A stretch of 10,054 nt of DNA, from NCBI GenBank assembly GCA_003979335.1, contig RYWC01000019.1:1-10054 (forward strand). Direction: 5' to 3'. This document shows, piece after piece, positions 1-7,578 of the stretch (within the stretch, counting starts at the first letter, position 1; every line of letters begins with the position of its first letter). This stretch comes from Clostridia bacterium. Its GTDB lineage: Bacteria; Bacillota_A; Clostridia; Christensenellales; Borkfalkiaceae. The notes under the pieces were generated by a model. The model ran no database searches. It was not told the origin of the DNA and worked only from the letters and a program-made list of their open reading frames with translations. The translations under genes and the position numbers were made by a program.

Positions 1-114
1 TAAAATTGTAAAAAGACGGATTTTCAGCGTGTTTTTATTTTAAAACGGTTCAATTTTTCAATTAAGTTTCTAAACTCATTTTTTTAATTTATATATTATA
101 GTTTAGCGTATTGC

Positions 115-143
115 TTGCATTTTTCACTGCGCGATAGTATAAT
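115..143 (+). promoter_or_regulatory. Candidate sigma-A promoter of the amino-sugar operon
   Basis: A perfect TATAAT hexamer lies at 138-143. Exactly 17 bp upstream is TTGCAT (115-120), which matches only the first three bases of the TTGACA consensus. Transcription would start near 150, giving a leader of roughly 64 nt before the first start codon at 214. The -10 box and spacing are good and the -35 is weak. Confidence 0.5.
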
Positions 144-162
144 AACTATGCTATGCACGCAT

Positions 163-191
163 TTTTCCATTGTCGAAATATGGAAAATTTT
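163..191 (+). other. Weak leader hairpin before the first operon gene
   Basis: TTTTCCAT (163-170) and ATGGAAAA (180-187) form an 8 bp inverted repeat around a 9 nt loop, followed by four T residues (188-191). It sits in the predicted leader of the operon. The stem is A+T-rich, so it could be a weak attenuator, an mRNA-stability element or chance. Confidence 0.25.
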
Positions 192-213
192 GTAAAATCG
201 TGCAAACGGAAAT

Positions 214-873
214 ATGATTAAGATTTGCAATCTTTACGATTTGGCGCATACTAAGGCTGAAAGCTATTTGAAAAATTATACTTTCCCGTGGGAAGCTTTG
301 TCCGGACTTTCCGATTTTATAATCGAACTCGGCAAAAAACTCGACAGTAGCGAATTTAGGGAAATTTCTCCTTCGGTATGGGCTCATGTTTCGGCTAAGA
401 TAGCTCCGTCCGCTCAGGTGTCGGGACCGTGCATAATAGATAAAAACACGGAAGTCCGTCATTGCGCTTTTATAAGAGGCAGCGCGCTTGTCGGCGAAAA
501 CTGCGTAGTCGGAAATTCCACCGAACTAAAAAACGCAATTTTATTCGACGGTGTGCAGGTTCCTCACTACAATTACGTCGGCGACAGTATTTTGGGATAT
601 AAATCCCATATGGGGGCAGGCGCGATAACTTCGAACGTAAAGTCTGATAAGTCATTGGTTTCAGTTAAATGCGGAAAAGAAGTCTATGCGACAAATCTTA
701 AAAAGGTCGGCGCCATGATTGGCGATTTTGCGGAAGTCGGCTGTAACAGTGTTTTAAATCCGGGTACGGTTTTGGGAAGAAATTCCTCGGTGTATCCTCT
801 TTCTTCAGTCAGGGGAGCGGTGCCTGCCGACAGTATATACAAAAATTCAAAAGAAATAGCTAAAAGAAAATAG
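214..873 (+). CDS. Stand-alone GlmU-like acetyltransferase (left-handed beta-helix)
   Basis: This 219-residue protein matches the C-terminal acetyltransferase half of GlmU, which N-acetylates glucosamine-1-phosphate with acetyl-CoA in the cytoplasm. The N-terminal uridylyltransferase domain is absent. After an N-terminal segment (about 1-55, with a PWEAL stretch near 25-29) come hexapeptide repeats of the left-handed beta-helix fold. Aligning by eye to E. coli GlmU, Arg333, Lys351, catalytic His363, Tyr366, Ala380 and Asn386 fall on Arg88, Lys106, His118, Tyr121, Ala135 and Asn141. Asn377 is replaced by His132, and Lys392 probably corresponds to Lys146. Such short proteins are often annotated as UDP-GlcNAc pyrophosphorylase, but no nucleotidyltransferase signature is visible. 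The start at 214 is the only ATG before an upstream in-frame stop at 193, and the ribosome site (CGGA) is weak. The next gene, glmM, begins 8 bp downstream. Another acyl acceptor, such as a nucleotide sugar, is possible. Confidence 0.82.
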   Translation: MIKICNLYDLAHTKAESYLKNYTFPWEALSGLSDFIIELGKKLDSSEFREISPSVWAHVSAKIAPSAQVSGPCIIDKNTEVRHCAFIRGSALVGENCVVGNSTELKNAILFDGVQVPHYNYVGDSILGYKSHMGAGAITSNVKSDKSLVSVKCGKEVYATNLKKVGAMIGDFAEVGCNSVLNPGTVLGRNSSVYPLSSVRGAVPADSIYKNSKEIAKRK

Positions 874-881
874 AGAGAAGA

Positions 882-2270
882 ATGGGAAGATATTTCGGAA
901 CAGACGGGTTCCGCGGAGAAGCGGGTAAAACTCTGACGGCTGAACACGCTTATCGCGTGGGCAGATTTTTGGGTTGGTATTTCGGCGAACTGAAACGCCG
1001 CAACGGCGATACAACCCCTCCGCGCGTAGTAATCGGCAAGGATACGCGCCGGTCGAGTTATATGTTCGAATATACGATTATCTCGGGGCTTACTGCATCC
1101 GGCGCCGATGCGTATATGTTGCACGTTACTACTACGCCCTCTGTTGCTTACATTACAAGAGTAGACGGGTTCGACTGCGGAATTATGATTTCCGCAAGCC
1201 ATAATCCTTACTATGACAACGGAATCAAGCTCATCAATTCGCACGGCGAAAAGATGGATGAAAATACTATAGCTTTGATTGAGAGCTATTTAGACGGTAA
1301 CCTTGAAGCGTTTGGTGAAAAAATTGCCGAACTGCCTTATGCAACTCGCGAAAAAATCGGGCAGACGGTCGATTACGCTTCGGGCAGAAACCGCTATATC
1401 GGTTATTTGATTTCGCTCGGTATGTATTCTTTCAGGGGCAAGAAAGTCGGGCTTGACTGCGCCAACGGATGTTCTTGGAATATTGCAAAAGCAGTTTTTG
1501 ACGCTTTGGGCGCGACCTCGTACGTCATAAACGCAAAACCCGACGGGTTCAATATAAACGAAAAAGCAGGTTCTACCCATATAGAAAACCTCCGTAAATT
1601 CGTTTTGGATAACGGGCTTGACGTGGGGTTCGCTTACGATGGCGATGCAGACAGATGCCTTTGCGTGGACGAAAAAGGAAATATAATCACAGGCGACCAT
1701 ATTCTTTACATCTACGGATTGTATATGAAAGAACGCGGTAAACTCGTCAGCAACACGGTTGTGGCTACCGTTATGTCAAATTTGGGGCTTTTCAAGGCGT
1801 TTGACGCGGCAGGGATAGATTATGCAAAAACTGCGGTCGGCGATAAATACGTTTACGAATATATGTCGGAACACGGTCACAGGCTCGGGGGCGAACAGTC
1901 GGGGCATATTATTTTTTCTAAATATGCCACAACCGGCGACGGAATACTGACCAGCCTCAAAATTATGGAAGTTATGCTCGCAAAAAAGCTTCCGCTTTCC
2001 AAACTCGCCGAACCGGTGAAAACTTATCCTCAGCTTTTGATAAACGTAAAAGTCAGCGACAAGATAGCGGCAAGAGATGATAAAGACGTTGTTGCGGTCA
2101 AAAAAGAAGTTGAAAAAGCCCTTGGCGATAACGGAAGAATTCTTGTAAGAGAGTCCGGCACCGAACCGCTTGTAAGGGTTATGGTGGAAGCGGAAACGGA
2201 CAAGCTTTGCAAAGAATATGCCGAAAAGGTTGTCGCGGTAATCAAAATGAAAGGATATGCGGTTGATTGA
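882..2270 (+). CDS. glmM: Phosphoglucosamine mutase GlmM
   Basis: GlmM interconverts glucosamine-6-phosphate and glucosamine-1-phosphate in the cytoplasmic route to UDP-GlcNAc, which feeds peptidoglycan and surface glycans. The 462-residue length is near the family norm, and all alpha-D-phosphohexomutase signatures are present. The active-site loop ISASHNP has its phosphoserine at residue 106. The magnesium loop DGDADR is at 253-258, the sugar-specificity loop GEQSG at 337-341, and the phosphate-binding RESGTEP near 423. The N-terminal RYFGTDGFRG is also typical. The start at 882 follows an AGAGAAG ribosome site immediately after the stop of the upstream gene, so the two are probably cotranscribed and translationally coupled. 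GlmM usually needs phosphorylation of the active serine, often by glucose-1,6-bisphosphate or autophosphorylation. A broader phosphomannomutase role is conceivable, but the GEQSG loop and the neighbouring glmS favour GlmM. Confidence 0.95.
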   Translation: MGRYFGTDGFRGEAGKTLTAEHAYRVGRFLGWYFGELKRRNGDTTPPRVVIGKDTRRSSYMFEYTIISGLTASGADAYMLHVTTTPSVAYITRVDGFDCGIMISASHNPYYDNGIKLINSHGEKMDENTIALIESYLDGNLEAFGEKIAELPYATREKIGQTVDYASGRNRYIGYLISLGMYSFRGKKVGLDCANGCSWNIAKAVFDALGATSYVINAKPDGFNINEKAGSTHIENLRKFVLDNGLDVGFAYDGDADRCLCVDEKGNIITGDHILYIYGLYMKERGKLVSNTVVATVMSNLGLFKAFDAAGIDYAKTAVGDKYVYEYMSEHGHRLGGEQSGHIIFSKYATTGDGILTSLKIMEVMLAKKLPLSKLAEPVKTYPQLLINVKVSDKIAARDDKDVVAVKKEVEKALGDNGRILVRESGTEPLVRVMVEAETDKLCKEYAEKVVAVIKMKGYAVD

Positions 2271-2282
2271 CCGACTGAAATT

Positions 2283-4121
2283 ATGTGCGGAATAGTTGGA
2301 TATATAGGCAACGCCGAAGCTTCCGACGTGCTTCTGGACGGACTTAAAAAGTTGGAATACAGAGGTTACGATTCGGCAGGCATAGCCGTAAGACAGGGCG
2401 GCGGCGAAATAAATATAATAAAAACAGAGGGAAAGCTTGAAAACCTTATAAAGGAAGTTAAAGCTTGTAAAACCTTAAAAGGCAATTGCGGTATTGGACA
2501 CACGCGTTGGGCTACGCACGGCGAGCCGACGGAAGTAAATGCCCACCCTCATCTTAGCGACGGCGGAAATACTGTCGTCGTTCATAACGGCATAATAGAA
2601 AATTACGCCGAACTCAGAGAAAAGCTTATAGGGCACGGATATACTTTCTATTCGCAGACCGATACGGAAGTCGCAACAAAGCTTATAGATTATTATTACA
2701 GAAAGTACGGCGGCGCGCTTGAAGCAATGGAGCATTTTATTTTGAGGGCGTGCGGCTCTTATGCCATTGCGGTTATGTTTTCCGACCGTCCCGATACGGT
2801 TTACGCTACACGAAAGGATAGCCCTATGATAATAGGGGTGAATGAAAACGGTACTTTTTTGGCGTCCGACGCTCCGGCTATTCTCAAACACACGCATAAT
2901 GTTTATTATATAGACAATTGCGAAATTGCCGAATTAAAGTGCGGAAGCGTAAGATTTTTCAACGTTGACAGGGTTGAAATCGAAAAATCTTTAAACGTCA
3001 TAACATGGAATGCGGAAGCTGCCGAAAGGGGCGGATTCGAACATTTTATGATGAAAGAAATTCACGAACAGCCCTCCGTCATTTCGGACACTTTGAATTA
3101 TATACTTAAAAACGGCAAGCTTGATTTTTCGGAAACGGGTTTGACCGATAAGGAAATCAAGGCTGTAAAACACATAACGGTTGTTGCGTGCGGTTCAGCT
3201 TATCATGCCGGCGTTGTAATGCAATACGTTACGGAAAATCTTGCAAAAATACCCGTAAGAGTTGAAATTGCGTCAGAGTTCAGATACAGAAATCCTGTTT
3301 TAGGCAAGGGCGAACTTGTGGTAGTCGTTAGCCAGTCAGGCGAAACGGCGGACAGCCTTGCCGCCCTGCGCGAGGCGAAAAGACTCGGCGCGGCTACGCT
3401 TGCCGTAGTCAACGTTTTGGGCTCTTCTATCGCAAGGGAAGCGGATAGAGTATTTTATACAAAGGCCGGTCCTGAAATTTCGGTTGCCACAACAAAAGCT
3501 TATTCGTCACAGCTTATTGCAGGGTATCTTCTTGCGGTCAAAATTGCGCAGGTCAAAGGCGTAATAAACGGTAAAGAAGTTGCGCAAATTATTAATGCAA
3601 TAAAAACGCTGCCCTCTCAAGTGCAGAGTCTTTTGGAAAAAAAGGAAGAAATTCAGCGTTTTTCCGCAAAAATGACGGGAACTGACGATGTTTTCTTTAT
3701 AGGAAGGGGCGTTGATTATGCGGTGAGCTTAGAGGGAAGTTTAAAGCTTAAAGAAATCAGTTATATACATTCCGAAGCTTATGCCGCAGGGGAATTGAAG
3801 CACGGAACGATAAGCCTTATTGAGAAAGGCACGCTTGTCTGCGGAGTAATCACTCAGGAAAACCTTGCCGAAAAGACAATAAGCAATATGGTTGAGGTGA
3901 AGAGCCGCGGCGCGAAAATTCTTGCCGTGGTGTCGGAAAAACTTGTTGATAAAGTCAGTAATACCGCCGACGTGGTTTTTACCGTTCCGGATACCGACCC
4001 TTTTGTTACCGCAAGTCTTGCCGTAATCCCGTTGCAACTTTTAAGCTATTATGTAAGTGCAAATAAAGGTTTGGACGTAGACAAGCCGAGGAACCTTGCA
4101 AAAAGCGTAACCGTCGAATAA
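2283..4121 (+). CDS. glmS: Glutamine--fructose-6-phosphate aminotransferase GlmS
   Basis: GlmS converts fructose-6-phosphate and glutamine to glucosamine-6-phosphate and glutamate, the first committed step of amino-sugar synthesis. At 612 residues it is full length. The N-terminal class II glutamine amidotransferase domain (about 1-220) begins MCGIVGYIG with the nucleophilic Cys2. It also has the GHTRWATHG motif (72-80), the HNG oxyanion region (101-103) and TDTE (126-129). Two SIS isomerase domains follow, with VACGSAYHAG and SQSGETADS in the first, and the protein ends with the standard KPRNLAKSVTVE tail. The start is fixed by the catalytic cysteine although no good ribosome site is visible upstream (GACTGAAATT), so coupling to glmM, whose stop is only 12 bp away, is likely. 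That gap has no room for a glmS ribozyme, so regulation by glucosamine-6-phosphate through that RNA is not supported here. Confidence 0.97.
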   Translation: MCGIVGYIGNAEASDVLLDGLKKLEYRGYDSAGIAVRQGGGEINIIKTEGKLENLIKEVKACKTLKGNCGIGHTRWATHGEPTEVNAHPHLSDGGNTVVVHNGIIENYAELREKLIGHGYTFYSQTDTEVATKLIDYYYRKYGGALEAMEHFILRACGSYAIAVMFSDRPDTVYATRKDSPMIIGVNENGTFLASDAPAILKHTHNVYYIDNCEIAELKCGSVRFFNVDRVEIEKSLNVITWNAEAAERGGFEHFMMKEIHEQPSVISDTLNYILKNGKLDFSETGLTDKEIKAVKHITVVACGSAYHAGVVMQYVTENLAKIPVRVEIASEFRYRNPVLGKGELVVVVSQSGETADSLAALREAKRLGAATLAVVNVLGSSIAREADRVFYTKAGPEISVATTKAYSSQLIAGYLLAVKIAQVKGVINGKEVAQIINAIKTLPSQVQSLLEKKEEIQRFSAKMTGTDDVFFIGRGVDYAVSLEGSLKLKEISYIHSEAYAAGELKHGTISLIEKGTLVCGVITQENLAEKTISNMVEVKSRGAKILAVVSEKLVDKVSNTADVVFTVPDTDPFVTASLAVIPLQLLSYYVSANKGLDVDKPRNLAKSVTVE

Positions 4122-4139
4122 TAAATTACAGAGAAAGCG

Positions 4140-5969
4140 ATGAAAAAGAAATATACGAAGATAAAAGAAATAATTTTGCTTATCGCAATGGATTTAGCAG
4201 CCGTTGCGCTTTCAACGATACTTGCGTTGGTTATTACTCAGGGCGAGTTATCGTTTTCGTTCGACGTGCTTTATTGGGCGCTTATAAACGTTGCCGCGGC
4301 TTTGGTCTTTATGGGCGTTTTCAGACTGTACACGATTGTCTTCGTATCTGTCGGGCTTTTTGATACGCTTAAAACGTTTTGCGCCACGCTTTGTATTTTC
4401 TGTATAAATTTAGGCTGTATGTTGCTGTTTGACGTAGTCAACATCAGGCTTATTTCCGTATATTGCATATTTTTATTTTCATTGATACTTCTTATCAGAT
4501 TTTCAAAAAGAATTTATTACGCCTTGAAATACTCGTTTACAAAAAAGAACAAGGACAAGGTAAGGGTAATGATTGTGGGCGGCGGCAGCGCCGGAACAAT
4601 GCTTATCCGTGAAATACAGACTACCGATAAAATAAATTATCTTCCCGTGTGCGTAATAGACGACGACGCGTCTAAAATCGGCAAAAATATTTATGACGTA
4701 AAAATCGTCGGCTCGACAGAAGATATTCCCAGAATTGCCGAAGAATATGCCGTGGATGAAATAATCGTATCGATACCGACGGCGCAGAAGTCCGATTTAA
4801 AACGAATTTTCGAAATCTGCAAAAAGACGAAAAGCAAGGTAAAAACTCTTCCCGGTATATATCAGCTGGTGAATGGCGACGCAAGCATCTCGGCGTTGAG
4901 GGAAGTACAGATTACCGATCTTCTCGGCAGGGACCAGGTAAAAGTAAACCTTGACGAGATAATGGGTTATATAGAAAATCAGGTTGTTTTGGTTACGGGC
5001 GGAGGCGGCTCGATAGGAAGCGAACTTTGCCGCCAAATTGCGACGCATAATCCCAAGCAGCTGATTATTTTGGATATTTACGAAAATAACGCTTACGATA
5101 TAGAACAGGAGCTCAAAAGAAAATATCCCGAGTTAAATCTTCTAACACTTATAGCAAGCGTAAGGGATATAGTAAAACTTAGAGATGTTTTTACAAAATA
5201 TCGTCCGGAAATTATCTTCCATGCCGCGGCGCATAAACATGTGCCTCTTATGGAGACAAGCCCCAACGAAGCTGTCAAAAACAACGTATTCGGAACGTTG
5301 AACCTTGCCAGATGCGCAGACGAGTTCGGCGCAAAAACATTCGTCCAGATATCAACCGATAAAGCTGTTAATCCTACGAATATAATGGGCGCGACAAAAC
5401 GCATATGCGAAATGATAGTCCAGACCATAGGCAAGCACAGCAAAAATACTAAATTCGTCGCCGTAAGGTTCGGCAATGTTTTAGGCTCGAACGGCTCGGT
5501 AATACCTCTTTTTGAAAAACAGATAAAAGAGGGGGGACCTGTAACCGTCACCCACAAGGATATAATACGTTATTTTATGACCATTCCCGAGGCGGTGTCC
5601 CTTGTTTTGCAGGCAGGCGCATACGCCAAAGGCGGACAAATTTTTGTGCTCGATATGGGCGAACCCGTAAAAATATACGATTTGGCTTACAACTTGATTA
5701 AACTTTCCGGCTTTGAACCTAACGTTGATATAGAAATCCGCTGTACAGGGCTTCGTCCGGGCGAGAAGCTTTATGAAGAAAGGCTTATGGATGAAGAGGG
5801 GATGCAAAAGACAGCAAACGGTTTGATAAATATTGCCAACCCCATAGAACTTGACGAAGAATATTTATGGGGAACGCTAGAAAAACTTAACAAAGCCGCT
5901 AAAGACGAAACGGCTGATATGAAAAATCTTGTAGCTAAGTTGGTTACAACCTATAAACCTCAAAATTAA
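4140..5969 (+). CDS. Membrane-bound UDP-GlcNAc 4,6-dehydratase (CapD/PglF/WbpM type)
   Basis: This 609-residue nucleoside-diphosphate-sugar dehydratase probably removes water from UDP-GlcNAc to give a UDP-4-keto-6-deoxy sugar for capsule, O-antigen-like or glycoprotein sugars. Four hydrophobic segments (about 11-33, 44-64, 79-98, 103-121) anchor it in the membrane. A first Rossmann-like domain carries GGGSAG (147-152). The catalytic extended SDR domain carries the NAD(P) loop TGGGGSIGSE (286-295), STDK (405-408) and the IMGATK segment with Met416 and Lys420. The usual YxxxK tyrosine is replaced by methionine, as is known for the long membrane-bound WbpM/PglF branch. RPGEKLYEE (539-547) is also typical. 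The start at 4140 follows AGAGAAAG, 18 bp after the glmS stop, so it is cotranscribed with the genes that supply its substrate. The position fits a first step toward N-acetylated 6-deoxy sugars such as bacillosamine or QuiNAc, but which product is made cannot be read here. Confidence 0.9.
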   Translation: MKKKYTKIKEIILLIAMDLAAVALSTILALVITQGELSFSFDVLYWALINVAAALVFMGVFRLYTIVFVSVGLFDTLKTFCATLCIFCINLGCMLLFDVVNIRLISVYCIFLFSLILLIRFSKRIYYALKYSFTKKNKDKVRVMIVGGGSAGTMLIREIQTTDKINYLPVCVIDDDASKIGKNIYDVKIVGSTEDIPRIAEEYAVDEIIVSIPTAQKSDLKRIFEICKKTKSKVKTLPGIYQLVNGDASISALREVQITDLLGRDQVKVNLDEIMGYIENQVVLVTGGGGSIGSELCRQIATHNPKQLIILDIYENNAYDIEQELKRKYPELNLLTLIASVRDIVKLRDVFTKYRPEIIFHAAAHKHVPLMETSPNEAVKNNVFGTLNLARCADEFGAKTFVQISTDKAVNPTNIMGATKRICEMIVQTIGKHSKNTKFVAVRFGNVLGSNGSVIPLFEKQIKEGGPVTVTHKDIIRYFMTIPEAVSLVLQAGAYAKGGQIFVLDMGEPVKIYDLAYNLIKLSGFEPNVDIEIRCTGLRPGEKLYEERLMDEEGMQKTANGLINIANPIELDEEYLWGTLEKLNKAAKDETADMKNLVAKLVTTYKPQN

Positions 5970-5977
5970 ACACAAAA

Positions 5978-6008
5978 AAAGCCCGAAGCGCTTAGCGCTT
6001 CGGGCTTT
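5978..6008. terminator. Bidirectional intrinsic terminator between convergent genes
   Basis: Eleven G+C-rich pairs, GCCCGAAGCGC (5981-5991) with GCGCTTCGGGC (5995-6005), close on a TTA loop, and flanking AAA/TTT extends the stem to 14 bp. On the plus strand the hairpin runs into TTTAACTTTCTT. On the minus strand the seven A residues at 5974-5980 become a T tract. It can therefore end both the plus-strand amino-sugar operon, whose stop is at 5969, and the minus-strand ligase gene, whose stop is at 6056. Confidence 0.93.
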
Positions 6009-6055
6009 AACTTTCTTCTTTATTTAACCTGTAACTGTTTTTTATTTATGGGTTT

Positions 6056-7489
6056 TCAGGCGTATTTCAGCATAGTTTTATGTTCTTTTTCCGACCCGAC
6101 AAGCACAGATACCAAAATAGTGTAAAAGCAAGAAGGAATAAGATAAAATATATGATTGTCAAGTAAGCTTGTCATCAACAAAGCGCTTATTGTGAGAACA
6201 ATAAAGGTTCTATCAACCGTGATTCTTTTAAAATAACTGAGTACGGTCTGGGCGCGGTGGACGCCGTATGCCGCAAAACCGACAAATCCGCAAGCCGCCA
6301 AAAGTTCAATAAAGGTATTGTGGTACATTATAGGGATAATTCCCAGCCCCGACGCGTTTCTTCCGTCCGTTAAATCGAAGAAGCCTCTTCCGAATACTGG
6401 CGCTGAAATGAATGCGTTCCAGCCTGCTTTCCAAAGCCGCCATCTGCCGCTTCCGTTCAAAGCCCCGTCTATGAAAACATTGTCGAAAATCTTTTTTACG
6501 TTTACATAAATAAATTCGCTGAAAACACCCGTTATAACTGCACAGATAAGAAGAAGTCCGCCCACGGCGGCAAAATTAGCGTTCTTATTTTTGCCTTTTA
6601 TTAAAAGAATAATAATACATACAGGATATAATACTGCGCTGCAAATCATAGCCTGACGGCTTGTGCATGCAAGCGAAGCCAATACAACAAAAGCCGAATA
6701 AATTGTCAAAACAAAGCCGTATTTATATTTGCCTGCAAGGTACAAAACGGGGGGAATACACAAAACTATCAGCATACCGTAAACGTTGTAAACGCCCCAA
6801 CCGAACAGAATTTTACCTCTGTTAATAACGCCGTCAACAAAAAGATTTTCAACGGTCAGATATTCTTCGATAAGCTCAATTATAAGAAGAGCGCTTAAAG
6901 CAACGAAAGTCCAGGCTATATACTTGAAATTTTTGCCGCTTATTTTTAAATTGTCTTTAAACAGTAAAAAAGCTATCAGGAAAAAGAAAGTCAGTAAAAG
7001 TCCGTATACAAAGTTTAAAGGGTCGTATTCTTTTATGAAAAGTCCGTTTAAGAGAAAAGCCGCGCACAGTCCGCAGAACCCATAAAGCATAGGCGTAGGT
7101 TTGAATCTTTTTTGCCTGAACATTAAAACCAATCTGAATATCAGCGCACAGCCTGCGATTGCAACAACTATTCCTGCCTGCGCAAGAACGTCAGGGCGGA
7201 AAAAGTAATCTGAAGCCCCCGTCGGACCGTCGGGAGAGGGTGAGTTCTGTTCGGATATTATGACGTTCATAAACACCACGTTTGCAATAAGCGGCGTCAA
7301 ATCGTCGTGGAACAGCAGAATAAACGCGCCTGTCAGTCCCAAAAAATATATCGAAACCAAATCCCAGCCCATAAAATAACAGCCCATAACGACCGCCGCA
7401 GTCAAAAAAGGAAAAAATTCAGAAGAAATAAATTTCCTTATGGCGTCAACGGGCTTGCTACTTTTCAGCTTACCGTAAAAGTTCATCAT
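6056..7489 (-). CDS. O-antigen ligase/polymerase-type membrane protein
   Basis: This 477-residue polytopic membrane protein has about ten to twelve hydrophobic helices and resembles the Wzy/WaaL/O-antigen ligase superfamily, which polymerises lipid-linked glycans or transfers them to an acceptor on the outer face of the membrane. The most diagnostic region is near the C-terminus. A large extracytoplasmic loop holds GSGRWRLWKAGW (346-357) and APVFGRGFF (363-371), and YHNTFIELLAACGFVG (389-404) begins the next helix. The arginine-rich start and His390-Asn391 are typical of the family. TSRQ (276-279) resembles the SRG loop of these enzymes. The gene is convergent with the glycan-precursor operon and shares its terminator. 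The start is MM at 7489 or 7486. No Shine-Dalgarno sequence is visible, but a near-consensus promoter lies immediately upstream. Polymerase versus ligase, and polysaccharide versus protein target, cannot be distinguished. Confidence 0.83.
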   Translation of the reverse strand: MMNFYGKLKSSKPVDAIRKFISSEFFPFLTAAVVMGCYFMGWDLVSIYFLGLTGAFILLFHDDLTPLIANVVFMNVIISEQNSPSPDGPTGASDYFFRPDVLAQAGIVVAIAGCALIFRLVLMFRQKRFKPTPMLYGFCGLCAAFLLNGLFIKEYDPLNFVYGLLLTFFFLIAFLLFKDNLKISGKNFKYIAWTFVALSALLIIELIEEYLTVENLFVDGVINRGKILFGWGVYNVYGMLIVLCIPPVLYLAGKYKYGFVLTIYSAFVVLASLACTSRQAMICSAVLYPVCIIILLIKGKNKNANFAAVGGLLLICAVITGVFSEFIYVNVKKIFDNVFIDGALNGSGRWRLWKAGWNAFISAPVFGRGFFDLTDGRNASGLGIIPIMYHNTFIELLAACGFVGFAAYGVHRAQTVLSYFKRITVDRTFIVLTISALLMTSLLDNHIFYLIPSCFYTILVSVLVGSEKEHKTMLKYA

Positions 7490-7502
7490 AATAACTAATT
7501 GA

Positions 7503-7531
7503 AGTATATTACTTTTAACTCAAAATGTCAA
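7503..7531 (-). promoter_or_regulatory. Near-consensus promoter giving an almost leaderless ligase mRNA
   Basis: On the minus strand the -35 is a perfect TTGACA (7531-7526). After exactly 17 bp comes the -10 TATACT (7508-7503), one mismatch from TATAAT. The expected start of transcription is the A at about 7496, only 7 nt before the ATG at 7489. This fits the lack of a ribosome site. One copy of GAGTTAAAA (7521-7513) lies in the spacer and a second (7552-7544) lies just upstream, 31 bp away. Confidence 0.78.
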
Positions 7532-7578
7532 TGGTTAAGGCAATTTTAACTCTTTATAAATTAGCGGCATAGGCACGT

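Larger units (their letters stand above)
1..213. other. Upstream intergenic region, A+T-rich, no gene seen
   Basis: I see no convincing coding frame in this stretch. It holds the candidate operon promoter (115-143) and a weak leader hairpin (163-187). A nine-base direct repeat GCATTTTTC occurs at 117-125 and 159-167, the first copy overlapping the candidate -35 box. I looked for a glmS ribozyme or another structured riboswitch core and found no recognisable one. Confidence 0.6.

Noticed and set aside
70..106. CTAAACT/AGTTTAG inverted repeat as a terminator of an upstream gene
   Set aside because: There are only 7 bp with a 23 nt loop and no adjoining T run after the right arm, so it is not a credible terminator.
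1..213. Possible glmS ribozyme or other riboswitch upstream of the operon
   Set aside because: The stretch is A+T-rich with only one weak hairpin. No conserved G+C-containing core or pseudoknot pattern of the glmS ribozyme could be seen.
684..1244. A 186-codon minus-strand open frame across the end of the GlmU-like gene and glmM
   Set aside because: It overlaps two strongly supported genes and has no recognisable domain. It is a shadow frame.
5093..5557. A 154-codon minus-strand open frame inside the dehydratase gene
   Set aside because: It lies wholly within the catalytic SDR domain of a clear gene and shows no family features of its own.
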